DNA of 64,000 nucleotides, from contig NZ_SNYO01000003.1 in assembly GCF_004363095.1 (NCBI RefSeq), forward strand, positions 744,001 through 808,000. The letters are read 5' to 3'. The stretch is from Actinomycetospora succinea. Its GTDB lineage: Bacteria; Actinomycetota; Actinomycetes; Mycobacteriales; Pseudonocardiaceae. Below, in pieces: positions 54,122 through 61,841 of the stretch. The notes under the pieces are model-generated. The model searched no databases, was not told the origin of the DNA, and was given only the letters and a program-made list of their open reading frames with translations. The first letter of the stretch is position 1; the number at the start of each line of letters is the position of its first letter. The translations under genes and the position numbers were made by a program.

Positions 54122-54496
54122 GTGTGCCAGCTGACCGTGGCGCCCTACAGCTACGACCTGATCGACAACCTCGGGAGACGCAGTCCCCGCACCCTCACGC
54201 CGGGTGCCGACGACGTCCACGTGGGCCAGCGGCTGCTCGTGCTGTTCGTCGTCGACTCGGTCGTCCCGGGCGAGCACCTGACGCTGCGGCGGGCGCGGCG
54301 TGGGCGGGGGCCGGTCGCGGAGTTCGCGGTCACCTACGCCGTCGCGGCGCACCCGGCGGGCTCCCGGCTCGTCGCGACGGTGGCCGTCGACGGCACGCGT
54401 CGCGGAGCGCTCCTGCGGTGGCTGCTGGCGTGGGGTGACCTGGTCATGATGCGACGCCAGCTCCGGACGCTGGCGTCACTCGCCGCGCGCTCCTGA
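54122..54496 (+). CDS. SRPBCC-like protein, 5' end without a start codon
   Basis: The C-terminal 124 residues (APYSYDLIDNLGRRSPRTL, then GQRLLVLFVVDSVVPGEH, then LLAWGDLVMMRRQLRTLASL) look like a polyketide-cyclase/SRPBCC-type family. The frame is open and protein-like for at least 35 more codons upstream (a segment reading ARWTRGVTSAASPDVLWRW precedes GTG 54122), but between 53981 and 54122 it has no ATG, GTG or TTG. Either a non-standard start is used, the first exon-like part is lost, or this is a recent pseudogene. The coordinates use the first legal start. Confidence 0.55.
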   Translation: MCQLTVAPYSYDLIDNLGRRSPRTLTPGADDVHVGQRLLVLFVVDSVVPGEHLTLRRARRGRGPVAEFAVTYAVAAHPAGSRLVATVAVDGTRRGALLRWLLAWGDLVMMRRQLRTLASLAARS

Positions 54497-54884
54497 AGAA
54501 CGCGTTCGCCGCGGGCCGGAACATCAGGACGAGGGCGACGACGAGGGCCGCGAGGTGGAGCGCCCGCAGGACGGCGACGGCGAGCTGCCCGGCGGGGAGC
54601 TCCCCGGCCGCCAGCCAGGTGATCGGCTCGACGACCAGCACCGCGATGCCCAGCAGCCCGAACAGCACGGCGAGCGTCCACCGCACGATGTTGCGCCCCT
54701 CGGGCAGGGCGAGCACGAGGATGACCACCCCGGCGGAGACCACCGCGCGCTTGAGGAGCGCGGCCGGCCCGGGAGGGTCCGGCAGGGCGAGGTGGACGAG
54801 GGTCTCGGCGACCCCGGCGCCGACGGCGACCAGCCACACGACGACCGCGGCACGCACGGGACGGGGGACCGCGAGGTTCGACAT
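54444..54884 (-). CDS. Four-span membrane protein, unknown function
   Basis: A 146-residue hydrophobic protein starting at ATG 54884, three codons inside the longest frame. It has four spans, for example AAVVVWLVAVGAGVAETLV, VVSAGVVILVLAL, WTLAVLFGLLGIAVLVV and LHLAALVVALVLMF. Its 3' end overlaps the convergent SRPBCC-like gene by 53 bases, an unusually long overlap. GAGTGT at -13 to -8 is a near match to the leaderless -10 pattern. No family is named. Confidence 0.6.
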   Translation of the reverse strand: MSNLAVPRPVRAAVVVWLVAVGAGVAETLVHLALPDPPGPAALLKRAVVSAGVVILVLALPEGRNIVRWTLAVLFGLLGIAVLVVEPITWLAAGELPAGQLAVAVLRALHLAALVVALVLMFRPAANAFFRSARRVTPASGAGVAS

Positions 54885-54994
54885 GCGGGCCACACTCCGC
54901 CGTGCCCGACGGGGCGGACAGCGGGCAGGCGCCCGTCCGGGGTGGGGTCGTCCCTACCCCGACCAGGAGCACCGGGCGGTGTGAGACTGGGCCC

Positions 54995-56314
54995 GTGACG
55001 ACCGCACGCCGCTTCCACGCCCCGATCGTCCTGCCCTGCGACGAGCCCACGACCGTCCTGCGCGACGCGGTGGTCGACGTCGGCGAGGACGGGCGGATCG
55101 CGTTCGTCGGGCCGAGCGCGGACGCGCCGGCGACCGAGGCGGTGATCCAGCAGGTGACTGGCCTCCTGATGCCGGGCCTGGTCAACACCCACGCCCACAC
55201 CCCGCTGACCGTGCTGCGCGGCAAGGGCGGCGACCTGCCGCTGATGCGCTGGCTCACCGAGGTCGTCTGGCCCGCCGAGGCCAAGCTGGGGCCCGCGGAC
55301 GTGCGCGACGGGATGCTCGCGGGCACCGCGGAGATGCTGCGCGGCGGCGTCACCACGTCGACCGAGATGTACTTCCAGAGCGAGAACCTGGTCGACGCGG
55401 TGCTCGAGATCGGGTCCCGGGTGGTGCTGACGCCGGGGATCATCACGGCGCCCGGCATGGAGCGTCTCGGCACCTGGGAGCAGATGCGCGACGCGATCAC
55501 CCGGTGGATCGACGCGGACGGGCTGCGGTTCGGGCCGGGCGAGCGCGTCGAGCTGGGCTACGGCCCGCACTCGGCGTACACGCTGCCGACCGAGGCGATC
55601 GTCAGCACGGCCGCGCTCGCGAAGGAGCGCGGCGCGCTGATGCACCTGCACGTGGCCGAGGCGCCGGGCGAGGACGACGCGGTGCGCGCCGAGTTCGGGT
55701 CGGTGCCGGCGATGCTGGAGGCGACGGGGTCGTTGGGCGGACGGGTGCTCGCCGCGCACGCCATCCAGCTCTCCGACGACGACGTCGCGATCCTCGCCCG
55801 CCACGACGTCGCCGTGGCCCATTGCCCGGGGTCGAACGCCAAGCTCGCCGCCGGTGTCGCCCGGCTCGCCGACCTGCGCGCGGCGGGCATCCGGACGGGC
55901 CTGGGCACCGACTCGCCCGCCTCGAACGACGACCTCGACCTCTGGGAGGAGCAGCGCCTCGCCTCGCTGTTCGCCCGCCAGCGCGGCGCCGACGCGACCG
56001 CCCTGACCGCGGCCGGCGCGCTCGCGATGGCCACCCGCGAGGGCGCCCGCGCGCTGGGTCGCGACGACCTCGGCGTCCTCGCGCCGGGCGCCTGGGCGGA
56101 CCTGGTGCACGTGCGCGTCGACGACCCGGCGTTCGTCGACCCGGACGACGACGACCAGCTGGTCTCGAACCTCGTGTGGGCCAGCGGGTCGCGGGGCGTG
56201 CGCGACGTGTGGGTGGCCGGCGAGCCGGTGCTCGCCGACGGCATCCCGACGCGCGTCGACCCCGGCGCCGTGCTCGCCGGGGCCCGGCGCGTGGCCGGCA
56301 AGGTCCGTATGTGA
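54995..56314 (+). CDS. Amidohydrolase, TRZ/ATZ/MtaD-like deaminase family
   Basis: A 439-residue metal-dependent hydrolase from GTG 54995. The metal ligands are clear: NTHAHTPLTVLRG, LMHLHVAEAPGE, LAAHAIQLS and LGTDSPASNDDLDLWEE. The first and last segments form the usual composite beta sandwich. The pattern fits the family of S-adenosylhomocysteine/5'-methylthioadenosine or guanine-type deaminases and chlorohydrolases; the exact substrate cannot be read. Its stop codon lies in the left arm of the third CACGTGAGTG-like hairpin. Confidence 0.87.
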   Translation: MTTARRFHAPIVLPCDEPTTVLRDAVVDVGEDGRIAFVGPSADAPATEAVIQQVTGLLMPGLVNTHAHTPLTVLRGKGGDLPLMRWLTEVVWPAEAKLGPADVRDGMLAGTAEMLRGGVTTSTEMYFQSENLVDAVLEIGSRVVLTPGIITAPGMERLGTWEQMRDAITRWIDADGLRFGPGERVELGYGPHSAYTLPTEAIVSTAALAKERGALMHLHVAEAPGEDDAVRAEFGSVPAMLEATGSLGGRVLAAHAIQLSDDDVAILARHDVAVAHCPGSNAKLAAGVARLADLRAAGIRTGLGTDSPASNDDLDLWEEQRLASLFARQRGADATALTAAGALAMATREGARALGRDDLGVLAPGAWADLVHVRVDDPAFVDPDDDDQLVSNLVWASGSRGVRDVWVAGEPVLADGIPTRVDPGAVLAGARRVAGKVRM

Positions 56315-56353
56315 GTGGTTCCTGCCCCTATGGCGTGGACAACCGCTCACGTG
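56308..56353. terminator. Bidirectional terminator, degenerate CACGTGAGTG palindrome (copy 3)
   Basis: The left arm TATGTGAGTGGTT (56308-56320) and right arm AACCGCTCACGTG (56341-56353) pair over 13 positions if three G-U pairs are allowed. The stop of the amidohydrolase gene lies in the left arm and that of the MFS gene in the loop. It is a diverged member of the family at 7657 and 44994. Confidence 0.65.
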
Positions 56354-57671
56354 GGAGGGCGAGGGCCACGACGAGGGCGGCCGCGAGGACGAGGACGCCG
56401 GCGACGAGATAGGCGGCGCGGAAGCCGCTCGCCGCCGCGACCGCCGCGAGCACCGCGATCCCGATCGCGCCGCCGACCTGCTGGCCGGTGTTCGCGAGCC
56501 CCGAGGTGAGGCCCGCCGTGTCGGCGTCGGCGTCGCTCATGACCACCGACGTCACCGAGGGCATGACCAGCCCGGCACCGAGGCCGAGCAGCAGGAGCGC
56601 CGGGAGGAGCTGGGTGACGTAGTCGGTGGCGGGCACGCCCACCAGCACCGCGAACCCCGCCAACAGCAGCCCCAGCCCCGCGAGCAGCACCCGGCGCGCC
56701 GTGAACCGGGCGATCACGGGACCCGCGAAGCGCAGCGCGACCACCCCGATCACCGCCGCCACCGGCAGCATCGCCAGGCCCGTCTCGCCCGGCGAGTAGC
56801 CGAGCACCTGCTGCAGGAACAGTGCGGTGGCGAACTGGAAGCCCATCATCGCGGCCACCGTGAGCACCTGCGCGAGGTTGCCGAACGACACCGACCGCGA
56901 GCGCAGCACCGCGGGCGGCACCAGCGGCGCGGCGGCCCGGGCCTGGCGCAGTGCGAACCCGCCGAGCAGGGCGACCGCGGCCACGGCGGCGACCCAGGAG
57001 GTCTCCACGATCCCGAACACCAGCGACGCCAGCCCCAGCGTCACGAGGGCGGCGCCGAGCAGGTCGGGGCGTGTCCCGGGGACACGGGCGGGATCGGGAG
57101 CCAGCACCCGCAGCGCCAGGACCACGGCCACGACCCCGATCGGCACGTTGACCAGGAAGATCGCGCGCCAGCCCACGGCCTCGGTGAGCACGCCGCCCAG
57201 CAGCAGGCCGAGCGACGCCCCGGCGGCCCCGACGAACGCGTAGGCGCCGAGCGCCCGCGCGCGATCGGAGCCCTCGGGGAACAGCGCCACCACCATCCCC
57301 AGCACCACCGACGACGCCAGCGCCGCGGCGACACCCTGCCCGGCGCGGGCGGCGACGAGCATCGCCGGCCCGGTCGCGAGCCCGCACGCCAGCGACGCGA
57401 GCGTGAACAGGACGAGGCCCGCGACGAGCATCCGGCGGCGTCCGACGAGGTCGCCGAGGCGCCCCGCGAGCAGGAGCAGCCCGCCCAGCGGGACGAGGTA
57501 GGCGTTGACGGTCCACGACAGCCCGGTGGCGGAGAAGCCCAGGTCGTCGCGAAGGGCGGGCAGGGCGACGCTGACGATCGTCCCGTCCAAGATGATCATG
57601 AGCATGGACGTGCTGAGCACCGCGAGCGCGACCCAGGGGGACGCGGGGCGGGTGCGGTCGGCGAGCAGCAT
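56328..57671 (-). CDS. MFS drug efflux transporter (DHA2/EmrB-like)
   Basis: A 447-residue polytopic protein. MFS motif A is GRLGDLVGRRRMLV after span 2. The early motif D-like LDGTIVSVALPALRDDLGFS and the drug-antiporter motif C region (GPAMLVAARAGQGVAAALAS) point to the DHA2 family, though the length is at the short end. It probably exports a toxic compound under control of the MarR protein encoded just upstream on the same strand (50-bp gap). TACGGT at -12 to -7 (57678-57683) suggests its own leaderless promoter. Confidence 0.88.
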   Translation of the reverse strand: MLLADRTRPASPWVALAVLSTSMLMIILDGTIVSVALPALRDDLGFSATGLSWTVNAYLVPLGGLLLLAGRLGDLVGRRRMLVAGLVLFTLASLACGLATGPAMLVAARAGQGVAAALASSVVLGMVVALFPEGSDRARALGAYAFVGAAGASLGLLLGGVLTEAVGWRAIFLVNVPIGVVAVVLALRVLAPDPARVPGTRPDLLGAALVTLGLASLVFGIVETSWVAAVAAVALLGGFALRQARAAAPLVPPAVLRSRSVSFGNLAQVLTVAAMMGFQFATALFLQQVLGYSPGETGLAMLPVAAVIGVVALRFAGPVIARFTARRVLLAGLGLLLAGFAVLVGVPATDYVTQLLPALLLLGLGAGLVMPSVTSVVMSDADADTAGLTSGLANTGQQVGGAIGIAVLAAVAAASGFRAAYLVAGVLVLAAALVVALALPRERLSTP

Positions 57672-57721
57672 GGTCCGACCGTAGCAGAACGTCTATTTCA
57701 GAACTATCCCGAGACGACCGG

Positions 57722-58183
57722 TCACGTTCGGGACGACCGTCGCGGTGGCCGGACGTCCACGTCCCCGGCCAGCGGGCCCTCCACGAGGCGGGTCAGCCCG
57801 GCCACCACGGCGTCGCGGTCGGCCCCGAGCACGCCGAGCACCTCGTCGTAGAGCCCTTGGATCACGGTGGCGGCGCGTCCGACGAGCGCCTCCCCCTCGG
57901 CCGTGGTCTCCACGAGGCGGGCGCGCCGGTCGGTCGGCGACGGCACGCGCCGCGCGAGCCCCGCGCGTTCGAGACCGTCGAGCGTCGTGACCATGGTGGT
58001 CTTGTCGAGCAGGGCATCCTCGGCGATCTGGCCCTGGGTGCGGCCGCCCGTCGACGCCTTGTCGAGCACGCAGTACTGGCGCGCGGTGAGCCCGAGGTCG
58101 GCGAGCGCGGTGGTCATCCGGGCCGCGAGCGACTCGCTCGTCTTGTCCAGCAGGAAGCTCAGGTCCGGGGTCACGCGCGCCAT
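57722..58183 (-). CDS. MarR family transcriptional regulator
   Basis: A 153-residue winged-helix dimer. Visible features are TPDLSFLLDKTSESLAARM (dimerisation helix), the DNA-binding TQGQIAEDALLDKTTMVTTL and wing GLARRVPSPTDRRARLVETT. It is upstream of the MFS gene on the same strand, so it probably represses efflux until a drug or phenolic ligand binds. A CGGAA-N2-TTCCG inverted repeat overlaps its promoter, and TAGCCT at -12 to -7 (58190-58195) marks a leaderless start. Confidence 0.9.
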   Translation of the reverse strand: MARVTPDLSFLLDKTSESLAARMTTALADLGLTARQYCVLDKASTGGRTQGQIAEDALLDKTTMVTTLDGLERAGLARRVPSPTDRRARLVETTAEGEALVGRAATVIQGLYDEVLGVLGADRDAVVAGLTRLVEGPLAGDVDVRPPRRSSRT

Positions 58184-58195
58184 GTCGTCAGGCTA

Positions 58196-58207
58196 CGGAA
58201 CTTTCCG
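58196..58207. promoter_or_regulatory. Putative MarR operator
   Basis: CGGAA-CT-TTCCG, a perfect 5-bp inverted repeat with 2-bp spacer, lies 13-24 bases upstream of the MarR start and 69 bases before the divergent propionyl-CoA synthetase start. It is well placed for autoregulation. Assigned by position only. Confidence 0.4.
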
Positions 58208-58262
58208 CAACGGGACGATCGGTGAGACCGATCGGGCAGTGCGCGGGGTCCCGGCGCGTGGT

Positions 58263-58268
58263 TAGTGT
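58263..58268 (+). promoter_or_regulatory. -10 element for a leaderless prpE transcript
   Basis: TAGTGT is at -13 to -8 of ATG 58276, with no ribosome binding site between. Confidence 0.5.
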
Positions 58269-58275
58269 CCGGGCC

Positions 58276-60165
58276 ATGAGTGGCGAGTACCGGCAGGCAT
58301 ACGACCGGAGCATCAACGACCCCGACGGCTTCTGGCGCGAGGCCGCCGGCCTCATCGACTGGTACCGCGAGCCCGAGACGATCGTCGACGCGTCGCAGCT
58401 GCCGTTCTCTCAGTGGTTCGTCGGCGGCGAGCTGAACACCTGCCACAACGCCCTCGACCGCCACGTCGACGCCGGGCGCGGCGACCAGGTCGCCCTGATC
58501 CACGACTCGCCCGTCACCGACGACCGCCAGCGCTTCACCTACCGCGAGCTGCGCGACCGCGTCGCCGCCTTCGCGGGCGTGCTGCGCGCCCAGGGCGTCG
58601 GCAAGGGCGACCGCGTCATCATCTACATGCCGATGATCCCCGAGGCGGCCGTCGCGATGCTCGCCTGCGCGCGCCTCGGCGCGATCCACTCGGTGGTCTT
58701 CGGCGGGTTCGCCGCCCGCGAGCTGGCCGTGCGGATCGACGACGCGAAGCCGTCGGCGATCGTCAGCGCGTCGTGCGGCATCGAGGGCAAGCGCGTCATC
58801 GAGTACAAGCCGCTGCTCGACAAGGCCATCGACCTGGCCTCGCACGACCCCGGTCCCTCGATCGTCTTCCAGCGCCCGCAGTACGCGGCCGAGATGGGCG
58901 AGCGCGACGTCGACTGGGCGCAGGCCGTGCAGGACGCCGAGCCCACCGAGTGCGTGCCGGTGGCGGCCACCGACCCGCTCTACGTCCTCTACACCTCGGG
59001 CACCACCGGCAAGCCCAAGGGCGTCCAGCGCGACAACGGCGGCCACGCGGTCGCCCTGCGCTGGTCGATGGAGAACATCTACGACGTCGGGCCCGGCGAG
59101 GTCATGTTCACCGCCTCCGACGTCGGCTGGGTCGTCGGGCACTCCTACATCGTCTACGCGCCCCTGCTCACCGGGGCGACGACCGTGCTCTACGAGGGCA
59201 AGCCGATCGGCACGCCCGACGCCGGGCAGTTCTGGCGCGTGGTCCAGGAGCACGGCGTCAAGGCGCTCTTCACCGCGCCGACCGCGTTCCGCGGCATCAA
59301 GAAGGAGGACCCGGACGCGGTCCTCCTGCGCGACTACGACATCTCCAGCCTCCAGACGCTCTTCCTCGCCGGCGAGCGCCTCGACCCCGAGACGTGGACG
59401 TGGGCGTCGGAGAAGCTGGGTGTGCCGGTGGTCGACCACTGGTGGCAGACCGAGACGGGCTGGCCGATCGCCGCCAACCTGCGCGGGCTCGAGCCGATGG
59501 AGCTCAAGGCCGGCTCGCCGTCGGTGGTCGTGCCGGGATACCAGGTGGAGATCCTCGACGTCGACGGCACCGTGCTGCCGCACGGCGAGGAGGGCGCGAT
59601 CACGATCAAGCTCCCGCTGCCGCCCGGCTGCCTGCAGACGCTGTGGCAGGACGACGAGCGCTTCCGCGAGTCGTACATGTCGCGCTACGAGGGCTACTAC
59701 CTCACCGGCGACGGCGGCTACCTCGACGAGGACGGCTACCTCTACGTCATGGGCCGCACCGACGACGTCATCAACGTCGCCGGCCACCGCCTGTCGACCG
59801 GGTCGATGGAGGAGGTGCTCTCCGGGCACCAGGACGTCGCCGAGTGCGCCGTCATCGGCGTCCACGACGCGATGAAGGGTCAGGTCCCGCGCGGGTTCGT
59901 CGTGCTCAAGGCCGGCGTCGAGCGCGACGAGGCCGAGCTCTCGGCGGAGCTCGTGAAGATGGTCCGCGACGAGGTCGGCGCCGTCGCGTCGTTCAAGAAC
60001 GTCGCCGTCGTCCCGGCCCTGCCCAAGACCCGCTCGGGCAAGGTGCTGCGCAAGACCATGCGCGGGATCGCCGACGGCAAGGACGAGGCCGTGCCGTCGA
60101 CGATCGACGACGCGAGCGTGCTCGACACCCTGCGCCCGGTGCTGCAGAAGGGCCCGGACGTCTAG
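58276..60165 (+). CDS. prpE: Propionyl-CoA synthetase
   Basis: A 629-residue AMP-forming acyl-CoA synthetase. Visible features are LYVLYTSGTTGKPKGVQRDN (P-loop-like AMP motif), ASDVGWVVGHSYIVYAPLL, the adenine motif HWWQTETGWPIAAN, the hinge GRTDDVINVAGHRLSTG and catalytic Lys in PKTRSGKVLRKTMR. NTCHNALDRHV and SASCGIEGKRVIEYKP are the propionyl-CoA synthetase variants and distinguish it from acetyl-CoA synthetase. The active-site Lys is a classical target of Sir2 deacylases, one of which is encoded at 44070. It activates propionate or acetate. Confidence 0.93.
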   Translation: MSGEYRQAYDRSINDPDGFWREAAGLIDWYREPETIVDASQLPFSQWFVGGELNTCHNALDRHVDAGRGDQVALIHDSPVTDDRQRFTYRELRDRVAAFAGVLRAQGVGKGDRVIIYMPMIPEAAVAMLACARLGAIHSVVFGGFAARELAVRIDDAKPSAIVSASCGIEGKRVIEYKPLLDKAIDLASHDPGPSIVFQRPQYAAEMGERDVDWAQAVQDAEPTECVPVAATDPLYVLYTSGTTGKPKGVQRDNGGHAVALRWSMENIYDVGPGEVMFTASDVGWVVGHSYIVYAPLLTGATTVLYEGKPIGTPDAGQFWRVVQEHGVKALFTAPTAFRGIKKEDPDAVLLRDYDISSLQTLFLAGERLDPETWTWASEKLGVPVVDHWWQTETGWPIAANLRGLEPMELKAGSPSVVVPGYQVEILDVDGTVLPHGEEGAITIKLPLPPGCLQTLWQDDERFRESYMSRYEGYYLTGDGGYLDEDGYLYVMGRTDDVINVAGHRLSTGSMEEVLSGHQDVAECAVIGVHDAMKGQVPRGFVVLKAGVERDEAELSAELVKMVRDEVGAVASFKNVAVVPALPKTRSGKVLRKTMRGIADGKDEAVPSTIDDASVLDTLRPVLQKGPDV

Positions 60166-60169
60166 GGGT

Positions 60170-60529
60170 CTAGCTCGGCAGGTCGAGGAGGGTGAGGACG
60201 GCGATCCGGTAGCCGTCCTCACCCGCCACGAGCTGGTAGCAGAAGCGCTCGGCCGGGCCGTGCCCGTGGTCCCAGGTGACGTCCGCCCACACGCCGACCG
60301 GCCCCTCGCCCATCACGGTGATCGTGGGGTCGGAGGCGTCGGTGCCCTCGTACTGCGCCCACGACGACGCGAAGAACGCCGCGGTCTGCGCGGCGTCGGT
60401 GACCGCGATCGAGGTGCCGGGGAAGAGGACGAGCGCGGGCACGGCGTACAGGTCCGCGACGGCCTGCTCGTCGCGGGCGAGCAGGGCCGCGGCGTAGCGG
60501 GCGAAGAAGCTCTCGACGGTGTCGGTCAT
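60170..60529 (-). CDS. SnoaL/NTF2-like small protein
   Basis: A 119-residue protein with a cone-shaped NTF2-like pattern: VESFFARYAAALLARDEQAV, then LYAVPALVLFPGTSIAVTD, then TAAFFASSWAQYEG, then GVWADVTWDHGHGPAERFCY. These small domains act as isomerases, cyclases or ligand carriers; no specific catalytic set is recognised. TACCGT at -13 to -8 (60537-60542) suggests a leaderless transcript. It is convergent with prpE, with four bases between the stops. Confidence 0.75.
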   Translation of the reverse strand: MTDTVESFFARYAAALLARDEQAVADLYAVPALVLFPGTSIAVTDAAQTAAFFASSWAQYEGTDASDPTITVMGEGPVGVWADVTWDHGHGPAERFCYQLVAGEDGYRIAVLTLLDLPS

Positions 60530-60591
60530 GGCGGCGACGGTAGGAACGGAACCGGACACGCCTGTGTCGTGTTCTGGCACGATCTCCGGTC

Positions 60592-60966
60592 GTGGACCTC
60601 GCCGCCGCGTCGCGTGACGGCCACCTGGCGCTGCGCCGGGTCGAGCGCCAGCAGACGGTCATCGAGCGCCTGCACGCCGCCCACGGCGCCCGGCTGCGGA
60701 TCGCCGACCTCGCCCGTGACCTCGGCGTCTCGGCGCGCACCCTGGCCCGCGACGTCGAGCGCCTCCGCGACAGCGGCGTCCCGATCAGCGCGCATCCCGG
60801 GCGCGGCGGCGGGGTGAGCCTCGCCCGCGTCGCGGCCCCCGCGCCCGTCCGCTTCGATCTGCCCGAGGCGGCGGCGCTGCTCTCCAGCCTCGCCGTCCTC
60901 GGGCCCACGGTCACCCGGAGCGCGGCGTCGGCGATGCGCAAGCTCGCCGCGGCGATCGCCGGCTAG
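60592..60966 (+). CDS. Short DeoR/WYL-type helix-turn-helix protein
   Basis: A 124-residue protein from GTG 60592. The N-terminal HTH_11 domain (RQQTVIERLHAAHGARLRI, then LARDLGVSARTLARDVERLR) continues into a wing (GVPISAHPGRGGGVSL) as in WYL-domain regulators. The ligand-binding WYL part is missing: the protein stops after about 40 more residues (LPEAAALLSSLAVLG onward). It could be a truncated regulator or a minimal DNA-binding protein. Its stop overlaps that of the convergent SDR gene by 4 bases. Confidence 0.75.
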   Translation: MDLAAASRDGHLALRRVERQQTVIERLHAAHGARLRIADLARDLGVSARTLARDVERLRDSGVPISAHPGRGGGVSLARVAAPAPVRFDLPEAAALLSSLAVLGPTVTRSAASAMRKLAAAIAG

Positions 60967-61808
60967 CGCTCGCCGGCCGGGAAGTCCGCGCCGACCGAGA
61001 CGTCGCGCCACCGCGCGGCTTCGTCGATGCGGCCCTGCCAGAGCGTCGGGGCGAGGTCGGCGGCGAACTCGCCGAGCAGCAGGCGCCGCGGGGGGTCGTC
61101 CGAGGAGACGACGCGGATCATCGCCTCGCCGGCGCGGCGGGGGTCGCCGGGCTGCGTGAACGCCTGCGAGCCGTCCATCGCCTGCCGGCGGGGCCCGAGC
61201 ACGTCGTCGTAGGCGTGCATCGGCGTCGCGCGGACCATGCTGCCGCCGTTCCAGTCGGTGCGGAACGGGCCCGGCTCGACGATCGTGACCTTGACGTCGA
61301 ACGGCCCGACCTCCTGGGCCAGCGACTCCGCCATGCCCTCGAGGCCCCACTTGGTCGCGTGGTACAGCCCGGTGTTCGGGAAGGCGCCGACGCCGCCGAT
61401 GCTCGAGATCGGCAGGATGTGGCCGCGGCGCTGGGCCCGCATCGTCGGGAGCACGGCCTGCATCGACCACAGCGCGCCGAAGAGGTTCACCTCGACCTGC
61501 CGGCGCGCCTCGTCCTCGGTGACCTCCTCGACGCCGCCCGCGAGGCCGTAGCCGGCGTTGGCGACGAGCACGTCGATCCGCCCGGTCTCGGCGGCGACCT
61601 GGTTGGTCACCGCGAACACCGCGTCCCGGTCGGTGACGTCGAGGTCGCGGGCGAGCAGGCGGTCGCCGTGCTCCGCGGTGAGGTCGTCGAGGCTGCCGGC
61701 GTCGCGCGCGGTGGCGACCACGCGGTCGCCCGCCTCCAGCACGGTCTCGGCGAGGGCGCGGCCGAGCCCGCGCGAGGCGCCGGTGATCAGCCAGGTTCGT
61801 TCGCTCAT
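60963..61808 (-). CDS. SDR family oxidoreductase
   Basis: A 281-residue classical short-chain dehydrogenase/reductase. It has the cofactor loop WLITGASRGLGRALAE, NAGYG, the catalytic Ser in HILPISSIGG, and the catalytic Tyr and Lys in GLYHATKWGLEG, followed by the substrate segment EPGPFRTDW. An Arg after the glycine loop favours NADP(H). The substrate is unknown. It may be controlled by the neighbouring short HTH protein, which is convergent; that is inference only. Confidence 0.9.
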   Translation of the reverse strand: MSERTWLITGASRGLGRALAETVLEAGDRVVATARDAGSLDDLTAEHGDRLLARDLDVTDRDAVFAVTNQVAAETGRIDVLVANAGYGLAGGVEEVTEDEARRQVEVNLFGALWSMQAVLPTMRAQRRGHILPISSIGGVGAFPNTGLYHATKWGLEGMAESLAQEVGPFDVKVTIVEPGPFRTDWNGGSMVRATPMHAYDDVLGPRRQAMDGSQAFTQPGDPRRAGEAMIRVVSSDDPPRRLLLGEFAADLAPTLWQGRIDEAARWRDVSVGADFPAGER

Positions 61809-61841
61809 GTCACCGGCTTACCCGCGCCGGGACGGGTGCGC

